Source: Mycobacteroides chelonae
GTDB lineage: Bacteria > Actinomycetota > Actinomycetes > Mycobacteriales > Mycobacteriaceae
Assembly (NCBI RefSeq): GCF_016767715.1
Contig: NZ_CP050145.1
Location: forward strand, 3,658,001 to 3,722,000
Direction: 5' to 3'
DNA: 64,000 nucleotides
Shown here one piece after another: positions 17,723 through 28,849 of this stretch (positions within the stretch are counted from its first letter, which is position 1; each line of letters opens with the position of its first letter). A program made the translations under genes and the position numbers. Below the pieces are notes generated by a model. The model was given only the letters and a program-made list of their open reading frames with translations, made no database searches and was not told the DNA's origin.

Positions 17723-19021
17723 GTGACAAGCGGACTCTGGCAGGCACCGACGATCGACGGTTCCGTCAACGCGACCATCACCATGCCCGGCTCGAAATCT
17801 CAGACCAATCGAGCGTTCGCGCTCGCGGCCCTGGCGGCGCGTGAGGGCGGCACCTCCACCGTGTCCGGCGCGTTGCGCAGCCGCGACACCGATCTGATGA
17901 TCGGGGCGCTACAAGCCCTCGGGTTTGCCGTCACCGGCGACGGTACCGATCTGACGATCTCCCCCGGGACCGGCGACGGAGACACCTCGAGGGTCGACTG
18001 CGGGCTTGCCGGAACAGTCCTTCGTTTCCTGCCACCGCTGGCAGCACTTCGTCACGCCCCCACCATTTTTGACGGCGACGATCAGGCACGCGCCCGTCCC
18101 ATTGCTCCGCTGCTGGACGCGCTGCGCGCCATCGGAGTCGGCATCGACGGGCAGCACCTGCCGTTCACAGTGGCCGGCGCGGGACAGGTCCGCGGCGGCC
18201 AGGTCGGTGTCGATGCCTCCGGATCGTCCCAATTCGTTTCCGGTCTCCTGCTTTCCGGCGCCGCGTTCGCCGAAGGTCTGACGGCGGTGAATACCGCGGA
18301 CGTGCTGCCGTCGGGTCCACACGTGGTCATGACGGTGACGATGCTGCGTGAGGCGGGCATCGCGGTCGACGATTCCACCCCCGGGCGCTGGCATATCGAT
18401 CCGCAGCCAATTCCCGCACACCACTGGGTGATCGAGCCTGACCTGTCGAACGCGCTGGCGTTCATCGCGCCGGCGTTGGCCACCGGCGGAAGTGTGCGCA
18501 TCAGTGGCTGGCCGCGAGAATCCACTCAGCCCGCCCGCCAGATCGAGAACGTGGTGCGCCAGTTCGCCCAGACAGTGTCACTGACGGATTCCCATCTGGA
18601 GGTCATCGGCCAGACCGGTTATGGCGGTGTCGATCTGGACCTTGGCGAGGTTGGCGAGCTGACCCCGACGGTGGCGGCACTGGCTGCCCTCGCCGCACCC
18701 GGGAGCGTCTCCACACTGCGTGGGATCGCGCATCTGCGCGGGCACGAAACCGACCGGCTCAAGGCGCTTGCCCATGAGATCAACGCTCTGGGTGGACAAT
18801 GCGAGGAGACCGAAGACGGGCTGCGGATCGTCGCCACCGATCTGCACGGCGGCGTCTGGGGCTCGTACGCCGATCACCGGATGGCCACTGCCGGAGCCCT
18901 CGTCGGCCTGAAGGTGCCCGGCGTTTCCGTCGACGACATCGCCACCACCGGCAAGACACTGCCCGACTTCCCCGGAATGTGGGCCGACATGCTGGCCCAA
19001 TCTGGCGGTCGCGCCTCTTGA
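17723..19021 (+). CDS. aroA: 3-phosphoshikimate 1-carboxyvinyltransferase
   Basis: A 432-residue EPSP synthase catalysing transfer of enolpyruvyl from phosphoenolpyruvate to shikimate-3-phosphate, the sixth step of the shikimate pathway. The N-terminal PSG-type motif [15 protein letters not shown] (residues 21-35) binds the substrates; [13 protein letters not shown] replaces the enteric GNAGT segment in the actinobacterial form; [30 protein letters not shown] and [10 protein letters not shown] follow in order. The GTG at 17723 gives the normal family start. The stop codon overlaps the start of rsgA, so they are coupled. Confidence 0.95.
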   Translation: MTSGLWQAPTIDGSVNATITMPGSKSQTNRAFALAALAAREGGTSTVSGALRSRDTDLMIGALQALGFAVTGDGTDLTISPGTGDGDTSRVDCGLAGTVLRFLPPLAALRHAPTIFDGDDQARARPIAPLLDALRAIGVGIDGQHLPFTVAGAGQVRGGQVGVDASGSSQFVSGLLLSGAAFAEGLTAVNTADVLPSGPHVVMTVTMLREAGIAVDDSTPGRWHIDPQPIPAHHWVIEPDLSNALAFIAPALATGGSVRISGWPRESTQPARQIENVVRQFAQTVSLTDSHLEVIGQTGYGGVDLDLGEVGELTPTVAALAALAAPGSVSTLRGIAHLRGHETDRLKALAHEINALGGQCEETEDGLRIVATDLHGGVWGSYADHRMATAGALVGLKVPGVSVDDIATTGKTLPDFPGMWADMLAQSGGRAS

Positions 19022-19998
19022 GCCCACGCGAGTACGACGAGTCTGACGCCCGCATCCGGCCGGGCCGGCGCTCGCGGCCTCGCACCAAGAATCGTCCCGA
19101 TCACGCCGACGCGGTGCCCGCGATGGTGGTCACCGTGGACCGCGGCCGCTGGGGGTGCGTGCTCAACAACGACCCCACCGAACAGGTGACCGCGATGCGT
19201 GCCCGTGAGCTCGGCCGCACTCCGATCGTGGTGGGCGATACCGTCAGCCTGGTGGGCGACCTGTCCGGCCGACCCGACTCGCTGGCACGCATCGTACGGC
19301 TGGAGGAACGGCGAACGGTGTTGCGCCGCACAGCCGATGACACTGATCCGTTTGAACGGGTCTTTGTGGCGAACGCCGATCAGTTGCTCATCGTGGTGGC
19401 GGTAGCCGATCCCCCGCCGCGCACCGGACTGGTGGAGCGTGCGCTCATCGCGGCGTACGCGGGAGGCCTCATTCCCATCCTGGCTCTCACCAAAACCGAT
19501 CTCACAGATCCAGATTCGTTCGCAGCACAGTTCTCAGATCTCGATATTCAGGTCATCGTCGCGGGACGCGACGCGCCCCTGGAGCCCATCATGGATGTGC
19601 TGACCGGCCGTCTCACCGCGCTACTCGGCCACTCCGGGGTGGGTAAGTCAACTTTAGTCAATCGGCTTGTCCCCGAAGCCGACCGCGCGACGGGCGAGGT
19701 GACCGGCGTCGGCAAGGGCCGGCACACATCCACCCAATCGGTGGCCTTGCCGCTGCATCCATCGGGCTGGGTCATCGATACCCCGGGCATCAGGTCGTTC
19801 GGTCTGGCCCACATCAAGCCGGCAGACGTGTTCGCCGCATTCAGCGACCTGTCCGAGGCCATCGAGGACTGCCCGCGCGGCTGCCAGCATCTTGGCCCAC
19901 CCGCAGACCCCGAGTGCGCCCTCGACGAGCTCACCGGCGCGTCCGCGAAACGAGTGATCGCGGTGCGACAGCTGCTCTCTGTGTTAACAACGGCCTAA
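19018..19998 (+). CDS. rsgA: Ribosome biogenesis GTPase RsgA
   Basis: A 326-residue circularly permuted GTPase. G4 (LTKTDL, residue about 159) precedes G1 (GHSGVGKST at about 205), and G3 (DTPGIRSFG) follows, the permuted order of YjeQ/RsgA. An N-terminal OB-fold and a C-terminal zinc-binding knuckle ([16 protein letters not shown]) complete the family. It matures the small ribosomal subunit. The start appears to be TTG at 19018 overlapping the aroA stop as TTGA and giving [15 protein letters not shown], the N-terminus of the mycobacterial orthologue; a longer frame is not conserved. Matches Rv3228. Confidence 0.9.
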   Translation: MSPREYDESDARIRPGRRSRPRTKNRPDHADAVPAMVVTVDRGRWGCVLNNDPTEQVTAMRARELGRTPIVVGDTVSLVGDLSGRPDSLARIVRLEERRTVLRRTADDTDPFERVFVANADQLLIVVAVADPPPRTGLVERALIAAYAGGLIPILALTKTDLTDPDSFAAQFSDLDIQVIVAGRDAPLEPIMDVLTGRLTALLGHSGVGKSTLVNRLVPEADRATGEVTGVGKGRHTSTQSVALPLHPSGWVIDTPGIRSFGLAHIKPADVFAAFSDLSEAIEDCPRGCQHLGPPADPECALDELTGASAKRVIAVRQLLSVLTTA

Positions 19999-20104
19999 CT
20001 CTTGGTTGCGGAAGCCTTCTCGAATCGCGCGAACAGCACATGGCGATTAGCGTTTCCATCAGTGGCTGCGACGGAAACAGCCAACTAGGGTCAGGGGTTA
20101 AGAG

Positions 20105-20206
20105 ATGACGAGCTACGTTCGTAGAATCGCCAATGTGGCAGCCATTTTCGCCTGCGGTGTCGCCGCCTGGGCCACCATGTGGCTGTCCGTATCCGGCCTG
20201 GGGTAG
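20105..20206 (+). CDS. Small one-helix membrane protein, 33 residues
   Basis: A 33-codon ORF, MTSYVRRIANVAAIF then a hydrophobic stretch with a Trp and Met (AAWATMWLSVSGLG). One transmembrane helix from about residue 9 to 29 follows a positively charged start, consistent with an inner-membrane mini-protein. A purine-rich GGGTTAAGAG precedes the ATG and a perfect intrinsic terminator follows 15 bases after its stop. It falls between rsgA and desA3. No homologue is recognised; the coding call rests on length, charge and the transcription signals. Confidence 0.45.
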   Translation: MTSYVRRIANVAAIFACGVAAWATMWLSVSGLG

Positions 20207-20221
20207 TTCCCGGCCACCACT

Positions 20222-20267
20222 AACCTAAAAGCCCCCGACGCATTGCGCGTTCGGGGGCTTTTAGGTT
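20222..20267. terminator. Perfect bidirectional intrinsic terminator
   Basis: A 17-base-pair perfect stem (AACCTAAAAGCCCCCGA paired with TCGGGGGCTTTTAGGTT) with a 12-base loop lies between rsgA or the small ORF and the convergent desA3 stop. The AAAA and TTTT segments in the stem can act as U-tracts on either strand. Confidence 0.92.
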
Positions 20268-20273
20268 TTCTCG

Positions 20274-21503
20274 TCAGGCGTTGGCGCCGCGACGCGCCCT
20301 TCTGCGTTCACGTACCGCCGCGAACGCCGACTTCAGACCGCGCCGCTCGCGCGGCTCCAGCTCGTCGAACATCTTGACGCTGCGTGTTTCCGGCGCATTG
20401 TCCGCGGTGTACTTCAGGTACTTGTCCGGCAGTGACAGCTTGGCGATGGTGCGCCAGGCCTTGCCGTACTGCAGCAGGAACGGCCCGGAGGTGTACGGCA
20501 GGTCGTACTTGTCGCACAGCTCGCGCACGCGTACCGCCACCGCAGAGAGCCGGTTACTCGGCAGATCCGGGAACAGATGGTGCTCGATCTGGTGGCACAG
20601 GTTGCCACTCATGAAGGCCATCGCCGGACCGGCGTCAAAGTTGGCGCTGCCCAACATCTGTCGCAGGTACCACTGGCCCTGTGTCTCATTCTCCAGGTCT
20701 TGTTTGGTGAACTTCTCGGCACCGTCCGGGAAGTGGCCGCAGAAGATGACCGCGTTGGACCAGATGTTGCGGATCACGTTGGCCAACAGGTTGGCGGTCA
20801 CCGTCTTGCGATAGCTTCCCGCGGGCGAGAGCGCGCTCAGCGCCGGGAAGGCCACGTAGTCCTTGGCGACCTGCTTGCCCATCTTGGCCAGCGCCTCGTC
20901 ACGCTTGGCGCGGAACTCCGCCTTGTCGGCGCGCCCCTGGGCTACCTTGCCGAGCTCCAAATGCTGTGTGCCAACACCCCATTCAAAGAGGAGCATCAAC
21001 AGCGTGTTGTAGACGAGGTTGCCCAGGTTGAACGGTGTCCACTTCTTGTCGCGGGTGATGCGCAGCAGACCGTAGCCCACGTCGTCATCCATGCCCAGCA
21101 CATTGGTGTACTTGTGGTGGATGTAGTTGTGGGTCTGCTTCCAGTGCGAGGCCGGGTCCACCATGTCCCACTCCCAGCTGGAGGAGTGGATCTCGGGATC
21201 GTTCATCCAATCCCACTGGCCGTGCATGACGTTGTGGCCGATCTCCATGTTCTCGACGATCTTGGCCACCCCGAGCGTCACCGCTCCAGCCCACCAGGCA
21301 GACCGCTTCTTGCTCGCGGTCAGCAGCACACGCCCACTCAGTTCCAGGGCACGCTGGGCGGCGATGGTGCGACGGATATACCGTGCATCGGCGGCTCCGA
21401 GCGATTCCTCGACATCCCGACGGATCGCGTCCAGCTCATTGCCGAGGGCCTCGACATCAGCCTCGGTGAGGTGCGCGAATTCCTGGATATCCGAAATCGC
21501 CAT
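20274..21503 (-). CDS. desA3: Acyl-CoA desaturase DesA3 (membrane stearoyl desaturase)
   Basis: A 409-residue fatty acid desaturase. The eight-His di-iron boxes are HNVMH (90-94), HNYIHH (125-130) and HQIEHH (304-309), with hydrophobic stretches near 150-175 and 215-250. DesA3 introduces a double bond at C9 of stearoyl-CoA in the membrane. It takes electrons from the oxidoreductase encoded just upstream. A palindromic operator at 21541-21564 lies 38 bases ahead of the ATG, inside the gap after the reductase stop, so desA3 can be expressed on its own. The counterpart is Rv3229c. Confidence 0.95.
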   Translation of the reverse strand: MAISDIQEFAHLTEADVEALGNELDAIRRDVEESLGAADARYIRRTIAAQRALELSGRVLLTASKKRSAWWAGAVTLGVAKIVENMEIGHNVMHGQWDWMNDPEIHSSSWEWDMVDPASHWKQTHNYIHHKYTNVLGMDDDVGYGLLRITRDKKWTPFNLGNLVYNTLLMLLFEWGVGTQHLELGKVAQGRADKAEFRAKRDEALAKMGKQVAKDYVAFPALSALSPAGSYRKTVTANLLANVIRNIWSNAVIFCGHFPDGAEKFTKQDLENETQGQWYLRQMLGSANFDAGPAMAFMSGNLCHQIEHHLFPDLPSNRLSAVAVRVRELCDKYDLPYTSGPFLLQYGKAWRTIAKLSLPDKYLKYTADNAPETRSVKMFDELEPRERRGLKSAFAAVRERRRARRGANA

Positions 21504-21540
21504 CCGTGAGCTCCCTTCGCCGGTTCGTGCCTACGATAGC

Positions 21541-21564
21541 GTAACCTACGGCACCGTAGGTTAC
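21541..21564. promoter_or_regulatory. Palindromic operator A upstream of desA3
   Basis: GTAACCTACG-GCAC-CGTAGGTTAC, perfect 10+10 base inverted repeat with a four-base spacer. The same arms occur at 22760-22783 upstream of the reductase. The length and symmetry are typical of TetR-family operators; the ligand is likely an acyl-CoA or fatty acid, by inference. Confidence 0.85.
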
Positions 21565-21577
21565 TAGACCGTTAACC

Positions 21578-22717
21578 TCATACGTCGAGCACGCAATCCC
21601 CCGAGGCTGCGGAAACGCAGGTCTGAATGCGCGATCCCGGCTCGTGCTCGGCACCATTTCGCAGGTCGCGCGCGTGCCCTTCCAGCAGTGACACCACACA
21701 GGTCTGACAGATCCCCATGCGGCACCCGAAGGGCATCTGCACCCCGGCTTCCTCCCCGGCCTCCATCAGCGAGGTCGCCGCATCGGCCGCGCGCTGCTTA
21801 CCGCTGCGCGCGAAGGTGACCAGACCACCCTGCCCGTGGGGCGCGGCCCGCGATACCGCGAATCGCTCCAGGTGCAGTAGATCGGCAAGATCGGCGTCGG
21901 CCCATACCCGCTGCGCGTCGTCGAGCATGCCTTCCGGACCGCACGCCCACGTCTGGCGCTGCGCCCAGTCCGGCACCTCCGAGGCCAGTGTTGAAAGGTC
22001 CAGACGTCCCTGCGTTCTCGTCGTCCGCAGACGGTAGTGGTACGACGGGTGCTCCTCGGAGAACGCGGCGAGCTCACCGGCGAACATCACGTCGGCCTCG
22101 GTGGGCGCCGAGTGCAGGTGCACGACATCCGGCAGGGGTAACTCAGCCGCCGCCGACCGGCGTACCAACGTACGCAGCATCGACATGATCGGGGTGATGC
22201 CGCTACCCGCGGTGAGGAACAAGATCGCCGGTGGCGCGGGGTCGTCCAGCACGAAGTTCCCCTGAGGGGCCGCCAGTCGCACGATCGTGCCGGGCTCGAG
22301 GCCGTTGACCAGGTGTGTCGAGAGAAATCCCTCGGGCATCGCCTTGACGGTGATGGTGATGGTGCGCCCCGAACCACCGGCGTGCACGGGCGCCGATGTC
22401 AGCGAGTACGACCGCCAACGCCACCGTCCGTCGATCAGCACGCCGATCCCGACGTATTGACCCGGGTGATAGTCGAAGTGGAAGCCCCAGCCTGGCTTGA
22501 TCTCCAGGGTCGCCGAATCGCTCGTCTCCTTGTGCACGCTGACCACGCGGCCGCGCAGTTCCCGGGCCGACCACAGCGGATTGGCCAGACTCAGATAGTC
22601 GTCCGGGAGCAGCGGGGTGGTGATGCGGGAAGCCAAGCCACGCAAGACGTTTACCGCGGCATGGCGCGACTTGGGCGCACCCGAGGCGGACGCGTCGAGC
22701 CAGGAAGACAATTTCAC
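21578..22717 (-). CDS. Ferredoxin reductase-type electron donor for DesA3
   Basis: A 379-residue oxidoreductase with an FAD-binding domain, an NADPH-binding domain and a C-terminal plant-type [2Fe-2S] ferredoxin domain. Seen in order: [12 protein letters not shown] (flavin binding, RxYS), [23 protein letters not shown] (NADPH domain), and [12 protein letters not shown] with IQTCV near the end (C-x4-C-x2-C plus a distant Cys). Its homologue Rv3230c supplies electrons to the desaturase Rv3229c. The GTG at 22717 has GGAAGG ten bases upstream and gives the family length. The operator at 22760-22783 is 43 bases upstream of the start; ORF extension across it is not real. Confidence 0.94.
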   Translation of the reverse strand: MKLSSWLDASASGAPKSRHAAVNVLRGLASRITTPLLPDDYLSLANPLWSARELRGRVVSVHKETSDSATLEIKPGWGFHFDYHPGQYVGIGVLIDGRWRWRSYSLTSAPVHAGGSGRTITITVKAMPEGFLSTHLVNGLEPGTIVRLAAPQGNFVLDDPAPPAILFLTAGSGITPIMSMLRTLVRRSAAAELPLPDVVHLHSAPTEADVMFAGELAAFSEEHPSYHYRLRTTRTQGRLDLSTLASEVPDWAQRQTWACGPEGMLDDAQRVWADADLADLLHLERFAVSRAAPHGQGGLVTFARSGKQRAADAATSLMEAGEEAGVQMPFGCRMGICQTCVVSLLEGHARDLRNGAEHEPGSRIQTCVSAASGDCVLDV

Positions 22718-22759
22718 AGCCAATGACCTTCCGGTGATGAAGGAGATGCCCTGCCAGGC

Positions 22760-22783
22760 GTAACCTACGCTACCGTAGGTTAC
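22760..22783. promoter_or_regulatory. Palindromic operator B upstream of the reductase
   Basis: GTAACCTACG-CTAC-CGTAGGTTAC, the same arms as operator A, with a different four-base spacer. It lies 43 bases ahead of the reductase start, as operator A lies 38 bases ahead of desA3. The shared arms imply one regulator acting at both promoters. Confidence 0.85.
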
Positions 22784-22819
22784 TGGCCGGAAACAGGCCA
22801 ATCGGCCACGTCATGCCGC

Positions 22820-23320
22820 CTACAGCAGGTCGAGCAGGAACGGTAGTTCTTGAGTCGCGTACCAGGCTAGATCGTGGTCTTGAGCGTCCCCGACCACCAG
22901 CTCGGCATCCTCATCGCCCAGGTCTGCGGCATCGATCACCTCGGCCGCGCGCACCACATCGGACTCAGCCTGCGCCAGGTCGACGTGCGCGGCCACCACC
23001 GCGGATATCGGTACCGCGCCCGCCAGCCGCACCACCGCATCGTCCAGGTCCGGACGCAGCTTGGCATCGTCGGCGTCGGCCACCAGCACCGCCCGCCGGG
23101 CCGGCAATTGGTTCTCGCCGTCATGATTGGCCAGCAGCCGCAGCGAGGCCATCGCCGCCTCACGCATCGCCACCTCGGACAGCTCCTCGTCATCACCCGC
23201 GGAGTAGGCCTCACGCAGCGCCGGTGTCACCGCGAAAGCAGTGCCGTTCACCGGCCAGAGCTCGCCATCGGCCACCAGTTCACGCAGCATCGCGAGCGTC
23301 ACCGGGATATAAACCTGCAT
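22820..23320 (-). CDS. DUF6912 family protein (Rv3231c-like)
   Basis: A 166-residue mixed alpha/beta protein beginning MQVYIPVTLAMLRELVADGE, the conserved start of this actinobacterial family (DUF6912, Rv3231c). The middle contains VLVADADDAKLRPDLDDAVVRLAGAV and the end DHDLAWYATQELPFLLDLL. No catalytic motif is visible and no role is known to me. It follows the WS/DGAT gene in the same direction with a one-base overlap (TAATG), so the two are probably co-transcribed. Confidence 0.85.
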   Translation of the reverse strand: MQVYIPVTLAMLRELVADGELWPVNGTAFAVTPALREAYSAGDDEELSEVAMREAAMASLRLLANHDGENQLPARRAVLVADADDAKLRPDLDDAVVRLAGAVPISAVVAAHVDLAQAESDVVRAAEVIDAADLGDEDAELVVGDAQDHDLAWYATQELPFLLDLL

Positions 23321-24801
23321 TACTGCGCCGCCTCCAGCAGTTCATCGAGCGCCTCGGTGATCAACACCGGGAGCATGTCGGCATCGGGCATCGCGTCGCG
23401 ATCAGCATTGATCCCGTAGTACACAACGCCGTTGTAAGAAGTCAGCCCGATCGACAACACCTGATTGCGCAACAAGGGAGGTACCGGGTAGATCTCCGCC
23501 AAGCGCGCACCGCCGAGGTACATCGGCGCTTGCGGCCCAGGAACATTCGTGACCAACAGATTGAACAACCGATTGGGCAGGGTGGTCGCGACGCGGGCCG
23601 CCAGTGCATGCAGGGTCGGCGGCACGAATCCCGAGAGCGCGGCCATGTTCGGCACGTCCACCAAACTAAATGCGGCAGAGTGCGATTCGGTGGCATGCGC
23701 GATCTGAGACAGCCGCACCACGGCGTTACCCTCCCCGACCGGGAGATCTACGAGAAATGGTGACACCTCGGTGGTGGCGGCCCCCTCGGCGAGGACATCC
23801 AGATCCCCGTCCCGGTACACCGACATCGGCACTATCGCGCGAATCGTGGAGGCAGTGGTGACCGGCTCCCCCCTGCTCATCAGCCAATTACGCAGCGCCC
23901 CAGCGACTACCGCCAAGACCACGTCGTTGACATCGCAATCGTACTTGGCGCGCACCCGCCGATAGTCGGCCAGTTTGGTGGTCACCACGCTGAACCGCCT
24001 GCTGCGCGACACGCGCTGGTTGAGCGGGCCGCGCGGTGCGGTACCGCGAGCCGCGGTGCGCACCACCTTGACCATCCGCTCCCCCAGCTCACCGATCTCG
24101 CCCGTCAGTGATGCGGCATCGGCGACCGCGGTGCGCACCGCCTCCAGACGGGCACCGGGACGCGCCAACCATTCCGAAACAGCGCCGGCGATCAGCTCGT
24201 TCGTACTCGGTTCATGCCCGGGAACCCAGATGTCCTCCCCGAAGTCCGGCGTGCGGGCCGTCCGGTCGAACATGACCTGCCCGAGTTCCAGTGCGGATTG
24301 GCCATCCACCAGGGCCTGATGTGTCTTGGTGTAGATGGCCAGGCGGTTTTTGGACAACCCCTCCACCAGGTACATCTCCCACAATGGCCGCGATCGATCC
24401 AGTGGGCGAGATGTCAAGCGCGCCACCAGGTCTTGCAACTGACCATCACTTCCCGGCGACGGTAGTGCCGAGCGCCGGATGTGGTAGGTGACGTCGAAAT
24501 CGACATCGTCGAGCCAGACCGGCCGAGCCAGCCCGAACCCGATCTCCTTGACCTTCTGCCGATAGCGCGGAACTTGCGGCAATCGGCTCTCCACCAGCGC
24601 GAGAAGCTCCTCATACGTGAAGCCGCCGCGGGGCTTGCGGATGATCGCCAACGAGCCGACATGCATCGGGGTAGAGCTGTCCTCGCGGGAGTAGAACGAT
24701 GCGTCGAGCGCGGACAACCGGGTCACCACAATCCGCGCCGCCTTCCCCTCAAACTCACCACTTGTACCCAACGGCGCCGCTGTGCCGAACGTCTTGCTCA
24801 C
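23320..24801 (-). CDS. WS/DGAT acyltransferase (Tgs-like)
   Basis: A 493-residue wax ester synthase/diacylglycerol acyltransferase of the mycobacterial Tgs family, which makes storage triacylglycerol from acyl-CoA. The HHxxxDG catalytic motif appears here as T-H-Q-A-L-V-D-G (residues 160-167), so the first His is Thr while the second, catalytic His remains. The ending PLLRNQVLSIGLTSYNGVVYYGINAD is typical of the family. It lies in the Rv3233c-Rv3234c (tgs3) region, next to the desaturase genes, which suits lipid storage. The start ATG at 24801 is the only one available in frame. Confidence 0.88.
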   Translation of the reverse strand: MSKTFGTAAPLGTSGEFEGKAARIVVTRLSALDASFYSREDSSTPMHVGSLAIIRKPRGGFTYEELLALVESRLPQVPRYRQKVKEIGFGLARPVWLDDVDFDVTYHIRRSALPSPGSDGQLQDLVARLTSRPLDRSRPLWEMYLVEGLSKNRLAIYTKTHQALVDGQSALELGQVMFDRTARTPDFGEDIWVPGHEPSTNELIAGAVSEWLARPGARLEAVRTAVADAASLTGEIGELGERMVKVVRTAARGTAPRGPLNQRVSRSRRFSVVTTKLADYRRVRAKYDCDVNDVVLAVVAGALRNWLMSRGEPVTTASTIRAIVPMSVYRDGDLDVLAEGAATTEVSPFLVDLPVGEGNAVVRLSQIAHATESHSAAFSLVDVPNMAALSGFVPPTLHALAARVATTLPNRLFNLLVTNVPGPQAPMYLGGARLAEIYPVPPLLRNQVLSIGLTSYNGVVYYGINADRDAMPDADMLPVLITEALDELLEAAQ

Positions 24802-24903
24802 CGTACCCTGGCGCCCTGACCACCGGCTGTGCGATCATGATCGCAATAATCTGCATCTCTCCAGCAGAGCAAATGAGGGGGCTCATTTCACTGGAGGGGG
24901 AAA

Positions 24904-25374
24904 ATGTCTCATCGCTATGTCACTCGGGTGGCCGACTACGAACCGGCGCCGGTGCTGGCCAGCCTGCCGCCGGCCTGTCAGACACCACGTCCAGCGAGGT
25001 TGCACCAATCACGGACTCGGCCAGCGGGTATCGAGCGTCAAACACATCTGCGCGAACAGTCTCCGCCGCCCCAGGCGATTGCGTTCGCCGATGCCGCAAT
25101 GCGCCGCGTGCTGGAAGTCATGGACCGGCGCCGTCCGGTCACTCAGCTGCGCCCGCTGCTGGGTGACGGGCCACTGTCCGCGGTGATGGCACGCTCCTCG
25201 CGGACCCCGGTCACCGCCACTGCCCGGTTGTCGAAGATTCGGGTGCGCCGCTGCGCGGACGACGCCGCAGAGATATTCGGGACATTCGAGCGCGGCGGAC
25301 GCATCAGGGCGTTCGCCGGCCGCATCCAGTCCGTACGGGGCAGCTGGCTGGTGGTCGCGTTGCAGCTCGGCTGA
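24904..25374 (+). CDS. Rv3235 family hypothetical protein
   Basis: A 156-residue protein rich in Arg, Ala and Pro. The N-terminal 50 residues are low complexity; the C-terminal half (SKIRVRRCADDAAEIFGTFERGGR then RAFAGRIQSVRGSWLVVALQLG) is the conserved part of the Rv3235 family (DUF6459). A strong GGAGGGGG lies five bases upstream of the ATG. No function is known. In M. tuberculosis the next genes are kefB and four others before secA1; here the gene sits directly beside the secA1 end. The C-terminal strand suggests a small beta fold. Confidence 0.8.
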   Translation: MSHRYVTRVADYEPAPVLASLPPACQTPRPARLHQSRTRPAGIERQTHLREQSPPPQAIAFADAAMRRVLEVMDRRRPVTQLRPLLGDGPLSAVMARSSRTPVTATARLSKIRVRRCADDAAEIFGTFERGGRIRAFAGRIQSVRGSWLVVALQLG

Positions 25375-25386
25375 CGCTGACGGCCG

Positions 25387-28176
<2,790 letters not shown>

Positions 28177-28303
28177 GTCAATAACCCCTGTACTCGTTAG
28201 GACTTGCACAAATGTTCGATATTTGCGCAAGCGGCTCATCCGTCAACAGCCGAGTCCCATCGTAGGCGCACGTGCCACCGAGCCGTTTCGGGTACGACCT
28301 CGA

Positions 28304-28783
28304 CTATCGCCCGGCCGCCCGGTCACCGCGCAGCGTCATGACGGTGCTGGTCACCGTGGCCACTGCCTTGCCGTCGCCTCGGGTCACCTCACAGGTGTAG
28401 TGCGTGATGGTCCGCCCCGAGTGTGCGGAGCGTGCAATGGCGATCAGGGTGTCCTCCCAGACTGGCCGCAGGAATGCCGCGCGGATGTCGATGCTGGTGA
28501 ACGTCTCCCCCGGCTGCATCAGGGTGGAATGCGCGGTTCCGATGGCGGCATCGGCCAGCTCCACCAAGAATCCGCCGTGCACGGTGCCCTGCTGATTCCC
28601 GTGCCGGGATGGATCGGCCGCCACCCGCACGGTTGCCGAGCCGGCCTCGACGGCAACGATCTCGAACTCGAGATATCGCGAGATGGCAGTCGGGTACCGC
28701 ATGTGGATGGTGTCACCGGGCCGGGAGGTACCGGCGACGTGCCGCTGAAGAAACTCCAGCACCGAAAGGTCAGTGGTCGTCAC
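28304..28783 (-). CDS. PaaI-type hotdog thioesterase
   Basis: A 159-residue hotdog-fold thioesterase. The signature VHGGFLVELADAAIGTAHST matches the PaaI family, where Gly/Asp residues in GGFLVELADAA shape the acyl-CoA site. It hydrolyses an acyl-CoA, often a phenylacetyl or aromatic one, but the substrate cannot be read here. It is divergent from the MocR regulator gene across 66 bases, suggesting that this regulator controls it. A homologue in M. tuberculosis at this position is not known to me. Confidence 0.85.
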   Translation of the reverse strand: MTTTDLSVLEFLQRHVAGTSRPGDTIHMRYPTAISRYLEFEIVAVEAGSATVRVAADPSRHGNQQGTVHGGFLVELADAAIGTAHSTLMQPGETFTSIDIRAAFLRPVWEDTLIAIARSAHSGRTITHYTCEVTRGDGKAVATVTSTVMTLRGDRAAGR

Positions 28784-28849
28784 GATTCGACGGTAGGTAC
28801 GTAAGTTAGTGCAATCAATAAATTGTCCTAGTCACAATCGGGAGAGCGC

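Noticed and set aside
20039..20107. 22-codon ORF beginning MAISVSISG
   Set aside because: Poor ribosome site, low complexity, and it overlaps the start of the 33-codon ORF, which has better signals.
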